Positions 31,533 through 40,080 of a stretch of 64,000 nucleotides of DNA are shown here, in pieces. A program made the translations under genes and the position numbers. The stretch's first letter is position 1, and each line of letters begins with the position of its first letter. The notes beneath the pieces were generated by a model. The model saw only the letters and a list, made by a program, of their open reading frames with translations. It did not search any database and was not told the origin of the DNA. The stretch is from UBA5189 sp040389445 (GTDB taxonomy: Bacteria; Chloroflexota; Limnocylindria; Limnocylindrales; CSP1-4): positions 124,001 to 188,000 of the forward strand of contig JAZJZX010000007.1 in NCBI GenBank assembly GCA_040389445.1, given 5' to 3'.

Positions 31533-33068
31533 GTGGCCGACGCGGCGGGCGACGCGAAGGCTGCGGCGGCGGCCAAGGCGGCTGCGGGCGCGCTGGCCAC
31601 CGGCGCCGGAACCACAGCCGAATCCGCGAAGGCCCCGGACCCGGCCGATGACCTCGTCGAGCGGCGGCACACCCTCAGCGTCGGACGGAAGAAGCTCGCC
31701 TACACCTCGTGGACCGGACGACTCGTCCTCCGCGAGGAGGTGATCGAGGACGGCAAGGTCGGCGGGTTCAAGCCGAAGGCCACGGTCTTCGTCACCGCCT
31801 ACACGCTCGACGGTGCCGATCCGAAGCAGCGGCCCGTCACGTTCGCCTTCAACGGCGGGCCGGGCTCATCGAGCGTCTGGCTCCATCTCGGCTTGCTCGG
31901 TCCTCGGCGCGTCGTCGCGGGCGATGCCGGTTCGCCGGTCCCGCCGCCCTACGACCTCGTGGACAACCCGGAATCGCTCCTCGCCCACTCGGATCTGGTG
32001 TTCATCGATCCCGTCGCGACCGGGTTCTCCCGCCCGATCGACGGCGAGAAGGCCACCGAGTACAGCGGCTTCAAGCGCGACCTCGAATCGGTCGGTGAGG
32101 TCATCCGCCTGTGGACCTCGCGGAACGGCCGCTGGATGTCGCCCAAGTTCCTGGCCGGCGAGTCGTACGGAACCATCCGCGCCGCGGGCCTGGCGGCCTA
32201 CCTCCAGGACCGCCACGGGATGTACCTCAACGGGATCGTGCTCATCTCGTCGGTCCTGGACCTGTTGACCATCGACTTCAAGGAGGGCAACGACCAGCCC
32301 TACGCCCTGTACCTGCCGACCTATGCGGCCATCGCCTGGTACCACGGCAAGCACGAGGGCCGGACGCTGGCCGAAGTCGTCGCCGAGGCCGAGGCCTACG
32401 CCTCCGGCGAGTACCCTCGGCTGCTGGCGCGTGGGGCGCGTCTCACCGATGCCGAACGGCGGGCCGGGGCATCCAGGGTCGCGCGGCTCACGGGGCTGTC
32501 GCGGGCCTACATCGAGCGGGTGAACCTTCGTGTCGAGCACGTCCGCTTCTTCACGGAGCTGCTCCGCGCGGAGGGTCGCTCCGTCGGACGTCTCGACGGC
32601 CGCTTCCTCGGCTGGGAGCCGGACGGCGGCCTCGAGCACATGACCGCGGACCCGTCGTACAGCCACATCCTCGGGCCGTACACCGCGGCGCTGAACCAGT
32701 ACGTCCGGGCCGACCTCGGGTACGAGAACGACCTGCCGTACGAGATCCTGTCCGGCGCGGTCCACCAGGCCTGGTCCTACAAGGAGTTCGAAGGTCGCTC
32801 GGTATCCGTCGTCAACGACCTCGGCGCGGCGATGCGCGCGAACCCGCACCTCCGCGTGCACATCGCGTGCGGCTACTTCGACGGGGCGACCCCACATTTC
32901 GCGGCAGAGCACGTGATGGCCCATCTGCCCATCCCGGCGGAGCTTCGCTCGAACATCGAGTTCGCCCACTACGAGGCGGGCCACATGATGTACGTCCACG
33001 AGCCGTCCCGGATCCGGCAGTCGGCGGACCTCGCCGACTTCGTTCGGCGGGCGGTGGGGCGCAGCTAG
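31533..33068 (+). CDS. peptidase S10 (serine carboxypeptidase-like)
   Basis: A 511-residue alpha/beta hydrolase of MEROPS family S10. Oxyanion region FAFNGGPGSSSVWLHLG, catalytic Ser in FLAGESYGTIRAAGL, Asp in VHIACGYFDGATP, and His in FAHYEAGHMMYVHEPSR form a complete triad. The first 35 residues are an Ala/Gly-rich low-complexity stretch and not a signal peptide, so the enzyme seems cytoplasmic unless exported in another way. GTG at 31533 lies one base after the pntB stop, so it is cotranscribed with the transhydrogenase. Confidence 0.92.
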   Translation: MADAAGDAKAAAAAKAAAGALATGAGTTAESAKAPDPADDLVERRHTLSVGRKKLAYTSWTGRLVLREEVIEDGKVGGFKPKATVFVTAYTLDGADPKQRPVTFAFNGGPGSSSVWLHLGLLGPRRVVAGDAGSPVPPPYDLVDNPESLLAHSDLVFIDPVATGFSRPIDGEKATEYSGFKRDLESVGEVIRLWTSRNGRWMSPKFLAGESYGTIRAAGLAAYLQDRHGMYLNGIVLISSVLDLLTIDFKEGNDQPYALYLPTYAAIAWYHGKHEGRTLAEVVAEAEAYASGEYPRLLARGARLTDAERRAGASRVARLTGLSRAYIERVNLRVEHVRFFTELLRAEGRSVGRLDGRFLGWEPDGGLEHMTADPSYSHILGPYTAALNQYVRADLGYENDLPYEILSGAVHQAWSYKEFEGRSVSVVNDLGAAMRANPHLRVHIACGYFDGATPHFAAEHVMAHLPIPAELRSNIEFAHYEAGHMMYVHEPSRIRQSADLADFVRRAVGRS

Positions 33069-33136
33069 CGCGGGGTACGATCGCGGGGCCACGACATCGC
33101 AGCATCCGGTGGAGCACAGGGAGGGCCGAGTCGCCC

Positions 33137-33235
33137 GTGATCCGACGAATCAATCCGCTCACCGCGCTGATCGCCGATCATCCGTCGGGTTGCGTGGCTA
33201 CGCGACGCATTGCCGGCGCGGTCGATCGGCGCTTC
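33137..33235 (+). pseudogene. diverged 5' fragment of the K+-channel gene
   Basis: From GTG 33137 the sequence reads IRRINPLTALIADHPSG, then TRRIAGAVDRRF, matching the N-terminus of the channel protein at 38067 (RRINPLTALIASPIIRR, TRRIAGAVDRRF) at DNA level over about 90 bp with scattered changes. Homology ends near 33235, before any membrane segment. GGAGGG precedes the GTG, so even the ribosome site was copied. Confidence 0.85.
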
Positions 33236-33366
33236 CTTGTTGCCGCGGCCCTCTCGGATGCGGGTACGGACCAGCGCGTTCGCCCGCGGGAAGAGCGTGA
33301 CTCTGTTGCAAGGCTGGTCGCTCATACGTCCGCCCCACGTCCCGACCGAGAGGCAAGGAGATGAGC

Positions 33367-33879
33367 GTGGCTCAGCCGACCGCTGCCGGCAGACGACCCC
33401 TGGCGGCAAACCGCATCCTTAGGGTCCTGCTGACGATGGTCACGCTCGCCTCGTGCTCCACCAGCGGTTCGCCGGTGCCCTCCAACACGAGTCCGCCTCC
33501 CGCGAGCGTCTCTTGCCAGTCCGCCGTGGACCCGGAGGTACCCGCCTACGCCCTGGATTCGTGCGATGAGGCCGTTGCTGCCGTCCGCTCCATGACCGAG
33601 GACCAGGTCCACCCAGTTTCGAGGATCTACCTGACGCCCGGAGTGTTCGACTGCGACAACTTCTGGCCCGGCGTCGGCTCGTCGGGCAACTGTCCGGAGG
33701 CGAGCCTGCTCCCCGGCGTGGCGATGTATGGCTGGATCTCGTTCACTGGCGACGACCGAATTATGGCCGTAGCCCTCTACCGCGACCAGCCAACTGATCG
33801 CGGACAGGCGGTCGCGGCGCCGTGGAAACCCGTGATCCTGGAGTTCGCCGTTCCACCGGCAGGCTGGCGGATGCCCTAG
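33367..33879 (+). CDS. lipoprotein of unknown function
   Basis: A 170-residue lipoprotein. After a basic N-terminus the hydrophobic stretch ILRVLLTMVTLASC ends in the lipobox Cys, followed by a Ser/Pro linker. The mature domain includes VDPEVPAYALDSCDEAVAAV and RIYLTPGVFDCDNFWPGVG. GTG 33367 is preferred because AAGGAG at 33355-33360 abuts the alternative ATG at 33361. It lies between the channel fragment and the zincin/lipoprotein pair. No family recognised. Confidence 0.7.
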   Translation: MAQPTAAGRRPLAANRILRVLLTMVTLASCSTSGSPVPSNTSPPPASVSCQSAVDPEVPAYALDSCDEAVAAVRSMTEDQVHPVSRIYLTPGVFDCDNFWPGVGSSGNCPEASLLPGVAMYGWISFTGDDRIMAVALYRDQPTDRGQAVAAPWKPVILEFAVPPAGWRMP

Positions 33880-33936
33880 CGCGCCCGGGGGCCTGCGCGC
33901 GAGGAACGGAGGGTCAGGAGCGACGGCCTGCGCGCC

Positions 33937-34623
33937 TTAAGGGGCACTCAGGACAGCCTTCTGAACGACGACGCTGAGCGCATCGAGCGAGAGTGGGCCA
34001 TCGACCGTTCCTACGATGCCCGACGCGTCTATCGGCCATGCAAAGACGACCCGTTGCAAGCCCTTTAGGTCGTTGCCGTCGACATCCTTCGCGTCCGCCA
34101 ATACAAGCACGTAGGATTGATCACGCGCGAGTTTTGCCGCTCCATCGACAGTCACTTGCATGCACCCAACAGCGCCGCCCTCAACGAGAACGCTTCTCAC
34201 GCCGACGTTGCCTTTCCCGGTCAAAACGCTGTCGACTTCGACGACATATGGTGTGTAGACCGTCGCTGAGGAGTGTGCTTCGCTTGGGCCTTTGAGCAGG
34301 AAGCCGTCGGGTGCCAACCCATCGATGGTGTTGAAAAAGGCTGATTCCGGCGACGAGACGTGCGCGGATACGAATCCCCAGCCATATCCGACAAGGGTCG
34401 CCACGTCGGTCGGCGCGTAGTCGACCCAAAGCGACGCCGAACCGCAAGCGCCAGCTGCCCCATCGGAGGCAGGGGAGACCCCGATATCCGATGCTGACGG
34501 GACCTGCGATTCCGAAACCGCTTCGTCAGATGCAGGCGCACCGAGGCTCGGGTCGCCATAGCACCCTGTGAGAAACAGAGAAACCACAACGAGGACTGAC
34601 AGATGCAGCTTCATTCGGATCAC
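33937..34623 (-). CDS. lipoprotein, partner of the zincin gene
   Basis: A lipoprotein of about 225 residues. Signal MKLHLSVLVVVSLFLTGC with lipobox Cys, a long Ser/Ala linker, then a folded domain (LWVDYAPTDVATLVGYGWGF, TPYVVEVDSVLTGKGNVGVR, AKLARDQSYVLVLADAKDVD). The start is GTG 34623, overlapping the metalloprotease stop (GTGA), or ATG 34614. Direct coupling to a secreted protease suggests an inhibitor, immunity or tethering role, but no homologous family is recognised. Confidence 0.75.
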   Translation of the reverse strand: MIRMKLHLSVLVVVSLFLTGCYGDPSLGAPASDEAVSESQVPSASDIGVSPASDGAAGACGSASLWVDYAPTDVATLVGYGWGFVSAHVSSPESAFFNTIDGLAPDGFLLKGPSEAHSSATVYTPYVVEVDSVLTGKGNVGVRSVLVEGGAVGCMQVTVDGAAKLARDQSYVLVLADAKDVDGNDLKGLQRVVFAWPIDASGIVGTVDGPLSLDALSVVVQKAVLSAP

Positions 34624-35716
34624 GGAAGTGCTCCTGCGTACACTGCGCTCAGCGCACTGACGTCATCAATGCTTGGGCCTGTGGGGTAGCCTGCCCCAAT
34701 GCATGTAGCCTTTGAGCCCACGTTGTCAATCCCGTCGGACCCGTGGTCCCAGACGTGATGCAGGCCCATGACGTGGTCTATCTCGTGACAGAACGTTGAG
34801 CGATTGCTGCTCGAGTTGCCCCAAGCCACCGCGGTACTCAGTTTGAGATCGCCCCAGTCATAGTCATAGTCTCCATCAGTGTCATACGATCCTCCGCGCG
34901 CAACGATACCGACCTCGGAGTAGGAGTAGACGTAGAACTCAGCTTCTGCCCAGACATTGGTCAAGTTGAACACTGGGCTAGCCGCTGCCACTGCATTGAA
35001 CTTGCCAACCATGAAAAAGACGTCGCCCGAGACATCGACCGTCCCGCCGCTGCCGTTGGGCATTGCGGACACGTTCTCTACGTGGTACTGAAATGTGGCG
35101 CGAGTCCCATTGGCGTTCTTGGGCCAACGATTGCACGGCCACGCAGCAGTGTGCTGACACGCGTACGGAATGTCTGGGTAGTCGGACCGATATGCAGCCC
35201 ACGCAACCGAACGAGTCGTCTGCGCATAACGCCACACTCCTCCATAGAGGAGGGCACCCTTCGCTACAAAACTGGCTCGGTCGCGGTACTGCTTGCTCCA
35301 TCCGGTCTGACCTGGGGCAAGGGTGTCCGTGACCTCGAACGCTTGTTCGCCATTTCCATTGCTATCGGTGTAGATCATGATGGTCTCTTTCGAGGTCAGC
35401 GTCGTGCTCGTGAGGTTTTCACGCGCGACCAGACCGTAGCGCAGTAGGCGGAGTGACGGATCTCGACCTCACCAATCTTGGTGGCACCGGCGTAAATAGG
35501 AGTGGGGATACCTTGGCTGCCCAACGGGCTCGCAGCGGTTCGCTTGCCCAGCGTGTAGACGGGATTCGTGCCGTCCCCGCAAGCGGTGGCTCCCGGGTTC
35601 GTTCCGTCCCATGTGAGTCCCAACGTTACGCTCGGGGAGGTCAACGCCAATGCAAGGGCGATCACCATGGCCGTGCGTATCGTGTTCCACAGGCGCCTCC
35701 TGCGACCCTCAACCAC
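34620..35716 (-). pseudogene. secreted zincin metalloprotease, single frameshift
   Basis: Two adjacent frames form one exported protease. The upstream part (35716-35396) has a signal peptide (NTIRTAMVIALALALTSP) and a beta-rich start. The downstream part (34620-about 35415) carries the zinc site CHEIDHVMGLHHVWD, matching HExxHxxGxxH of metzincins. The break is at an A4 tract (35416-35419, reverse strand): one added A restores ENLTSTTLTSKETIMIYTDS and joins both parts. The full protein would be about 365 residues. The zinc site is intact and the gene is followed at once by a lipoprotein, so an authentic gene with a sequencing error is as likely as a mutation. Confidence 0.78.
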
Positions 35717-35931
35717 AACGGTCCCCCCTCGGCGCGACCCTTCCTCACGGACCCCCCGCGAGCGATCTGGTCGCGAATGAAGCGCACCTTACGTCCCCGT
35801 CGTTTATGCCCACAAGTGGTCTCTCCACAAACGACGGAGCGATGTCGACACACGTGGTCCGAGACAATCCGGGGGCAGGTCAGGCTTGCGCCTGGGCGTT
35901 CCGAGTCCCCCTCGGGCCCCTGATGGGCAGG

Positions 35932-36043
35932 CTGGAGCATGGCCCGGCCCGGCCGGTGGCGTCCACGGGCATCTGGGGGGACGTGCCGAGGACGCTTGGG
36001 CCGGGCGCATGGACGATCAGCTTCCGCCTCTGGTATGACTCCG
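35932..36043 (+). repeat. partial copy of lipoprotein gene interior
   Basis: About 112 bp closely matching 37683-37794 (offset 1751), inside the lipoprotein gene at 37395; it encodes the VASTGIWGDVP to TISFRLWYDS segment. Both ends are cut off from homology. Confidence 0.88.
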
Positions 36044-36060
36044 GTAGTAGATAGGGTCCT
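36043..36060 (+). repeat. junction motif GGTAGTAGATAGGG
   Basis: GGTAGTAGATAGGG followed by TCCT, directly at the right end of the partial gene copy. The same motif, with two extra bases before TCCT, is at 39292-39311, downstream of the channel gene and at the edge of the next accessory patch. Confidence 0.5.
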
Positions 36061-36129
36061 CCAAAGGTGCCGGCTGCATCTCTTTCCAGGAGTGTCGCGC
36101 AACCCGCGGCGGTCGACCCTCGCAGCCTC

Positions 36130-36642
36130 CTAGGGACCTCCGCCCGGGGCAAAGCGCCCATCCATGCTGGAAATTCGCCAGCCGGTAGCAGCCCGCGCAA
36201 CGGACAGCGTCCAGATGACGTCCGACTCGGACTGATCGATCACCTTGCCGGCCCTCATGTTGTCCCGCACCGCATGGAACTGGACTTCGATGACGTAGAA
36301 GTCGCCGCCACCTGAAATCGATAGGACCTTCTGATCAGAAATGTGGAGCGGCCCCGGATAGTCGGTCCCTTGGTTGATGAGGTCCTGGACGTGAGCCTGC
36401 AGCACCAGCTCGCCCTCCAATGCAGCACCAGTAAACCTCGATGACAGACCGGCTGTGTCGTTTCCGAGGAACATGTCTGCCTCGCGACTGAGAGCGTCGA
36501 AGGCAAGATTGGTGACGTCTGTCCTCGCAGCAAGATCTGCAGGTGGCGTCGTCGCGGCGACGATCGCGGCGCCCAAGACGAGGGCCCCGAAGAGACCCCC
36601 GCCCGCTAGGGCGCGGCTGCGGAGTCTACGTGGCAGCTTCAT
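36130..36642 (-). CDS. membrane-anchored protein, possible NTF2-like fold
   Basis: A 170-residue protein. N-terminal basic stretch then GGLFGALVLGAAIVAATTPP (signal anchor or signal peptide, no lipobox). The C-terminal half reads as paired strands (FYVIEVQFHAVRDNM, SDVIWTLSVARAATGWRISS), reminiscent of SnoaL/NTF2-like or Tim44-like domains, but this is only a fold guess. It starts 6 bp after the amidase stop, so they form an operon. Confidence 0.68.
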   Translation of the reverse strand: MKLPRRLRSRALAGGGLFGALVLGAAIVAATTPPADLAARTDVTNLAFDALSREADMFLGNDTAGLSSRFTGAALEGELVLQAHVQDLINQGTDYPGPLHISDQKVLSISGGGDFYVIEVQFHAVRDNMRAGKVIDQSESDVIWTLSVARAATGWRISSMDGRFAPGGGP

Positions 36643-36648
36643 GGCTGA

Positions 36649-37248
36649 CTACCTCGAAGCGAGTGGGTGGACGACCTGAACGATCGTACGATCCCAGTAG
36701 ATGTTGAACTTGTATAAGGTCCAGTACTCCTTGTGTCGCGCGTTCGTGTGGCCATCGATCAAGAGACCATAATCGGGTGAGCTCGTGGCCCAGCCTGCGG
36801 TGACAACTGCAAAGGTGGCATGGCTATCCGAGCTGAAGGTCGCGTCGCCGAACCAGGAGTAGTAGACGATGTCCCCCTTTACGCCAGTGGTCGATGCGGT
36901 CTTCACGCCAGTAACGGAGGTGACGATCGGGTCACCCTTGGTGATGTGGAAGCCGCGATTATTCTTTACGAACGACCACGAAGCAGACGTGTACCACGCT
37001 CCGTAGGACTGATCTGCGTACCAGGGATTCCCGGAGCCATAGTCGAAGTCATAGCCACCGGCCCATGACGCCTGGCTGACGAAGCTGGTGCAGTCATTGT
37101 TGAATCGTGGCCACTGCCCGTCGTTGTAGCTGTTCCACCACTGCTCCGCATAGTTCGCAGCAGCCGTTGGGTCGTAGGCAAGCGCCGGCGCTGCGACTAG
37201 GAACGTCAAGGCAGCGCCGAGCACCACCGCAGTTGCCGTAGATCGCAT
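36649..37248 (-). CDS. secreted amidase-like protein (Amidase_6 type)
   Basis: A 199-residue exported protein. Signal peptide MRSTATAVVLGAALTFLVAA with cleavage after APALA. The mature N-terminus NYAEQWWNSYNDGQWPRFNN then DCTSFVSQASWAGG is the hallmark of the putative amidase domain (PF12671), with Cys as likely nucleophile; GDIVYYSWFGDATFSSDSHA supplies a probable catalytic His. This CHAP/NlpC-like fold is found in cell-wall or spore-cortex amidases. ATG 37248 has GGAGGG upstream. It is followed by a membrane-anchored protein. Confidence 0.82.
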   Translation of the reverse strand: MRSTATAVVLGAALTFLVAAPALAYDPTAAANYAEQWWNSYNDGQWPRFNNDCTSFVSQASWAGGYDFDYGSGNPWYADQSYGAWYTSASWSFVKNNRGFHITKGDPIVTSVTGVKTASTTGVKGDIVYYSWFGDATFSSDSHATFAVVTAGWATSSPDYGLLIDGHTNARHKEYWTLYKFNIYWDRTIVQVVHPLASR

Positions 37249-37394
37249 CAAGAACCCTCCAAATGCTTGAATTCGGGAGGCTACCAACCCGCCGGAACTC
37301 CGCTTGGGCCGTGATTCGAGGCGAAGATACTTCCAGTCACCCGGCTCGTAAAGATCGAGGTTGTGCAGGCCCCAATGACGAAGATGGTGGGGAG

Positions 37395-37967
37395 ATGCAG
37401 ACCGCGACACACAAGCCGGCTGGGGCATCCACACTCGCAGTCCTCGTCATCGCGATCATCGTCGCGGCATGCGGCACGGACCCTGCCACGGACAGGCCAA
37501 CGGTCTCGGTACCCCCTAGCACCCAGCCGCCCGCACCGGCTTCACTGGCGATGGATGCCACGGGCCTCGGCCCGTGCAGGGAGCAGTGGTACACGACGTG
37601 CAACTACGGGATCCGCGTCGAGGGCCCGGGCGGCTACGACCACCGCGGCAACTTCGCGTGGGACGAGGGTCCCCGGCCCGGGCTGGAGCATGGCCCGGCC
37701 GGGCCGGTGGCGTCCACGGGCATCTGGGGCGATGTGCCCGCGACGCTTGGCCCGGGTGCCTGGACGATCAGCTTTCGCCTCTGGTATGGCTCCGACGCGA
37801 TCGTCTACGAGCCGGTCCCGGGCGGCACACCGCGCTATCAGGAGGAGGACCCGTTCACCGCGGCCTGCTCGACCCAGGTCGACAGCGCGGGCGTCGTGAG
37901 CGTGACGCTCCACGTCGCCTTCCAGGGGAGTGCCTGCACGGTAGAGACGCAGATCGAGCGGAGGTAG
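37395..37967 (+). CDS. lipoprotein of unknown function
   Basis: A 190-residue lipoprotein: ASTLAVLVIAIIVAAC signal with lipobox Cys, a Thr/Pro linker, then a compact domain with cysteines (GLGPCREQWYTTCNYGIRVE, TAACSTQVDSAGVVSVTLHV, GSACTVETQIERR) that looks beta-sandwich-like. GGTGGGGAG precedes ATG 37395. A 112-bp piece of its interior is duplicated at 35932-36043. Confidence 0.72.
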   Translation: MQTATHKPAGASTLAVLVIAIIVAACGTDPATDRPTVSVPPSTQPPAPASLAMDATGLGPCREQWYTTCNYGIRVEGPGGYDHRGNFAWDEGPRPGLEHGPAGPVASTGIWGDVPATLGPGAWTISFRLWYGSDAIVYEPVPGGTPRYQEEDPFTAACSTQVDSAGVVSVTLHVAFQGSACTVETQIERR

Positions 37968-38066
37968 TTCTGAATGCGCCGTGGCCTGTCCCGCCGTTGA
38001 TCGATGTGGCACGATCCGTGGACCGGTCCGCGACGGACGATGGGCTGGGCTGATCGAGGATCACCG

Positions 38067-39236
38067 TTGCAATTGCGCCGAATCAATCCGCTCACTGCGC
38101 TGATCGCCTCCCCGATCATTCGTCGGGTCGCGTGGCATACGCGACGCATTGCCGGCGCGGTCGATCGACGGTTCTTCCTGAGCCTGGCCGAGGGCGCGGC
38201 GATCTTCGTGGGCATCGCGGCACTGCTCGTGACAATCGTCGAGAAGCCCTGGTACGAGGGCGTCGGCCCGGCGGTCGAATGGTTCGGGAAGTCCTTCAAC
38301 TGGGCGATCTTCACCATCCTCGGACAGGGCGATTCAGGCTACGTCACCTCACTCGGCGGCTTCGCCGTCAGCTGGTTGCTCGTGCTGTTCGGGGTCGCCA
38401 TCGTCGGAACCATCACCGGGGCGCTCGTGGCGCTCGTCATCGACTTCCTGCTCAAGGAGGGCCAGGGTTTGGGCGCCAGCGGCTACAAGGACCACATCGT
38501 CGTGTGCGGCTGGAATGCCACCGCGCGAGACCTGATCCAGGAACTCAAAGGCGACGAGTACAAGGCCAAGGTGGTGGTGCTCGCGAGCGTCGAGAAGAAC
38601 CCGGCCGGGGACGGGGTGTATTTCGTGCGCGGCGACACGACGGACATCTCCGACCTCCGACGAGCCGGCATCGAGGACGCCGCGGCGGCCCTGATCTTCC
38701 CGGCCGAGCCGACCAACGAGGCCGACATGCATTCGATCCTGACGGTCATGGCCATCGAATCGGTCGCGCCGCAGGTCCGGACGGTCGCCGAGATCATCAA
38801 CCCGCGCCACGTCGAGCACTTCGAGCGGGCGCACGTCGATGAGACGCTCGTCACGTCGCGGCTCGCCTCGCGGCTCCTGGCGCGATCGGCGCTGTACCCG
38901 GGACTCACGGGTCTCGTCACCGACATCGTGTCGGGCGGCGAGGGCTCCGAGCTGTATCGCGTGGAGTTGCCCAGCTCCTACCTCGGTCTCACCATCGACG
39001 AGGTGAGCGGCCGGCTGCGGAATGAGCATCGCGCCACGCTCCTGGCGGTGAGCCGCGGGACACAGACGTTCGTCAATCCAGCCTCGGACTTCCGCGTCGC
39101 GGATGACGATGATCTGCTCGTCGTTGCCGAATCGCTCGGCACGCTGGCGCCGCTGAGGCCAAATCGAGCCATGGCCCTGGCCGGACAGCCGCATCTCCAC
39201 GAGCACGGGCACGACCACGCGCACGAACCCGCCTGA
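38067..39236 (+). CDS. two-helix potassium-channel-like protein with RCK/TrkA-N domain
   Basis: A 389-residue channel with a regulatory domain. Helix 1 is GAAIFVGIAALLVTIV, the pore region is FNWAIFTILGQGDSGY, helix 2 is FAVSWLLVLFGVAIVGTITG. A cytoplasmic TrkA-N Rossmann domain follows (HIVVCGWNATARDLIQEL, YFVRGDTTDISDLRRAGIED) and then a TrkA-C-like part (ELPSSYLGLTIDEVSGRLR). The selectivity filter is atypical: GQGDSGY instead of GYGD. The C-terminus is His-rich (HLHEHGHDHAHEPA). TTG 38067 is chosen because GAGGA lies 6 nt upstream and the copy at 33137 starts at the same place. Confidence 0.85.
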   Translation: MQLRRINPLTALIASPIIRRVAWHTRRIAGAVDRRFFLSLAEGAAIFVGIAALLVTIVEKPWYEGVGPAVEWFGKSFNWAIFTILGQGDSGYVTSLGGFAVSWLLVLFGVAIVGTITGALVALVIDFLLKEGQGLGASGYKDHIVVCGWNATARDLIQELKGDEYKAKVVVLASVEKNPAGDGVYFVRGDTTDISDLRRAGIEDAAAALIFPAEPTNEADMHSILTVMAIESVAPQVRTVAEIINPRHVEHFERAHVDETLVTSRLASRLLARSALYPGLTGLVTDIVSGGEGSELYRVELPSSYLGLTIDEVSGRLRNEHRATLLAVSRGTQTFVNPASDFRVADDDDLLVVAESLGTLAPLRPNRAMALAGQPHLHEHGHDHAHEPA

Positions 39237-39291
39237 AATCTCGGCGCGAACGATACGGACGGTGTTCGGACCGGTGTCAATGTCCTGTGGG

Positions 39292-39311
39292 GGTAGTAGA
39301 TAGGGCGTCCT
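39292..39311 (+). repeat. junction motif GGTAGTAGATAGGG, second copy
   Basis: Same 14-mer as at 36043, in the gene-free stretch 39237-39513. Nothing else is seen there. Confidence 0.45.
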
Positions 39312-39513
39312 TAAGTTGCCGCCGCAGGCGGACTGGAGGTTGAGGGGACTAGTCGCCGCGCGAAGCCGAACCCTTTCGTCACCAAGGGGCTGACTCGACT
39401 AGTCTGAACTGTCTCCAGGTTCTCCCGACACTTGGGAGCGTAATCGCTCTATTCCAACTGGCGCCGGTTCCCCATGCTTGTCAGGTTCGAAGCGATTTGT
39501 CAGCACTCGCGGT

Positions 39514-40026
39514 CTACGGTGAGGACGATGGGCACGCGGCAGGTGACGGTGAAGGGCCGCCCACGACCGGGCTCATCGCAATCCGGAACCCCGTCCAATA
39601 GATCGGTTCAGTTGCAACGAGTCGCCCTTGATTGAAGTAGATCAACATGTTTGAGCGATAGCTTTGCCCGAGGCCGTCGAGGCCACACAGCGTGATCAGA
39701 ACCCCGGCGCCGCTCGTCGTGCCGTCTGCCTGGTCGACCGGTTGGAGCGTGGTCGTGTCCACGATCATCGGTGGGCTTGAGGGTAACCGTTCCCATGCGA
39801 GGCCCGTCAGCACGTCGGGACACGTTGGACCACCGAGGTCGCAGATATTGGTGATGTCGCCGGACTCGACCATAGCGATGATCCTGTCCAAGTGCTGGGC
39901 CGCCGCCTGCACGCTGGGCGCGCCGACAGCTTGAGGGGGAGTCGTGCAAGCGGCGACAAGAACGACGCCCGCTATTGCGACGGCCGCTCGCCCTAGTATG
40001 CCGAGAACCCTGACGAGAGAGTCCAA
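39514..40026 (-). CDS. lipoprotein of unknown function
   Basis: A 170-residue lipoprotein with signal RVLGILGRAAVAIAGVVLVA ending in AAC. Mature region: VQAAAQHLDRIIAMVESGD, ICDLGGPTCPDVLTGLAW, VLITLCGLDGLGQSYRSNML. It lies 54 bp after the gene at 40081 in the same direction and is the last gene of the 39.5-41.9 kb cluster. No family recognised. Confidence 0.7.
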   Translation of the reverse strand: MDSLVRVLGILGRAAVAIAGVVLVAACTTPPQAVGAPSVQAAAQHLDRIIAMVESGDITNICDLGGPTCPDVLTGLAWERLPSSPPMIVDTTTLQPVDQADGTTSGAGVLITLCGLDGLGQSYRSNMLIYFNQGRLVATEPIYWTGFRIAMSPVVGGPSPSPAACPSSSP

Positions 40027-40080
40027 ATCGCGCTACCCCCGCCCGGAACACTTACCGCCTGAAGATACCTTACGGCGCGG

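Noticed and set aside
30038..31672. Reverse open frame of 544 codons antisense to pntB
   Set aside because: His/Asp/Arg-rich shadow of a highly conserved gene; no promoter or motif.
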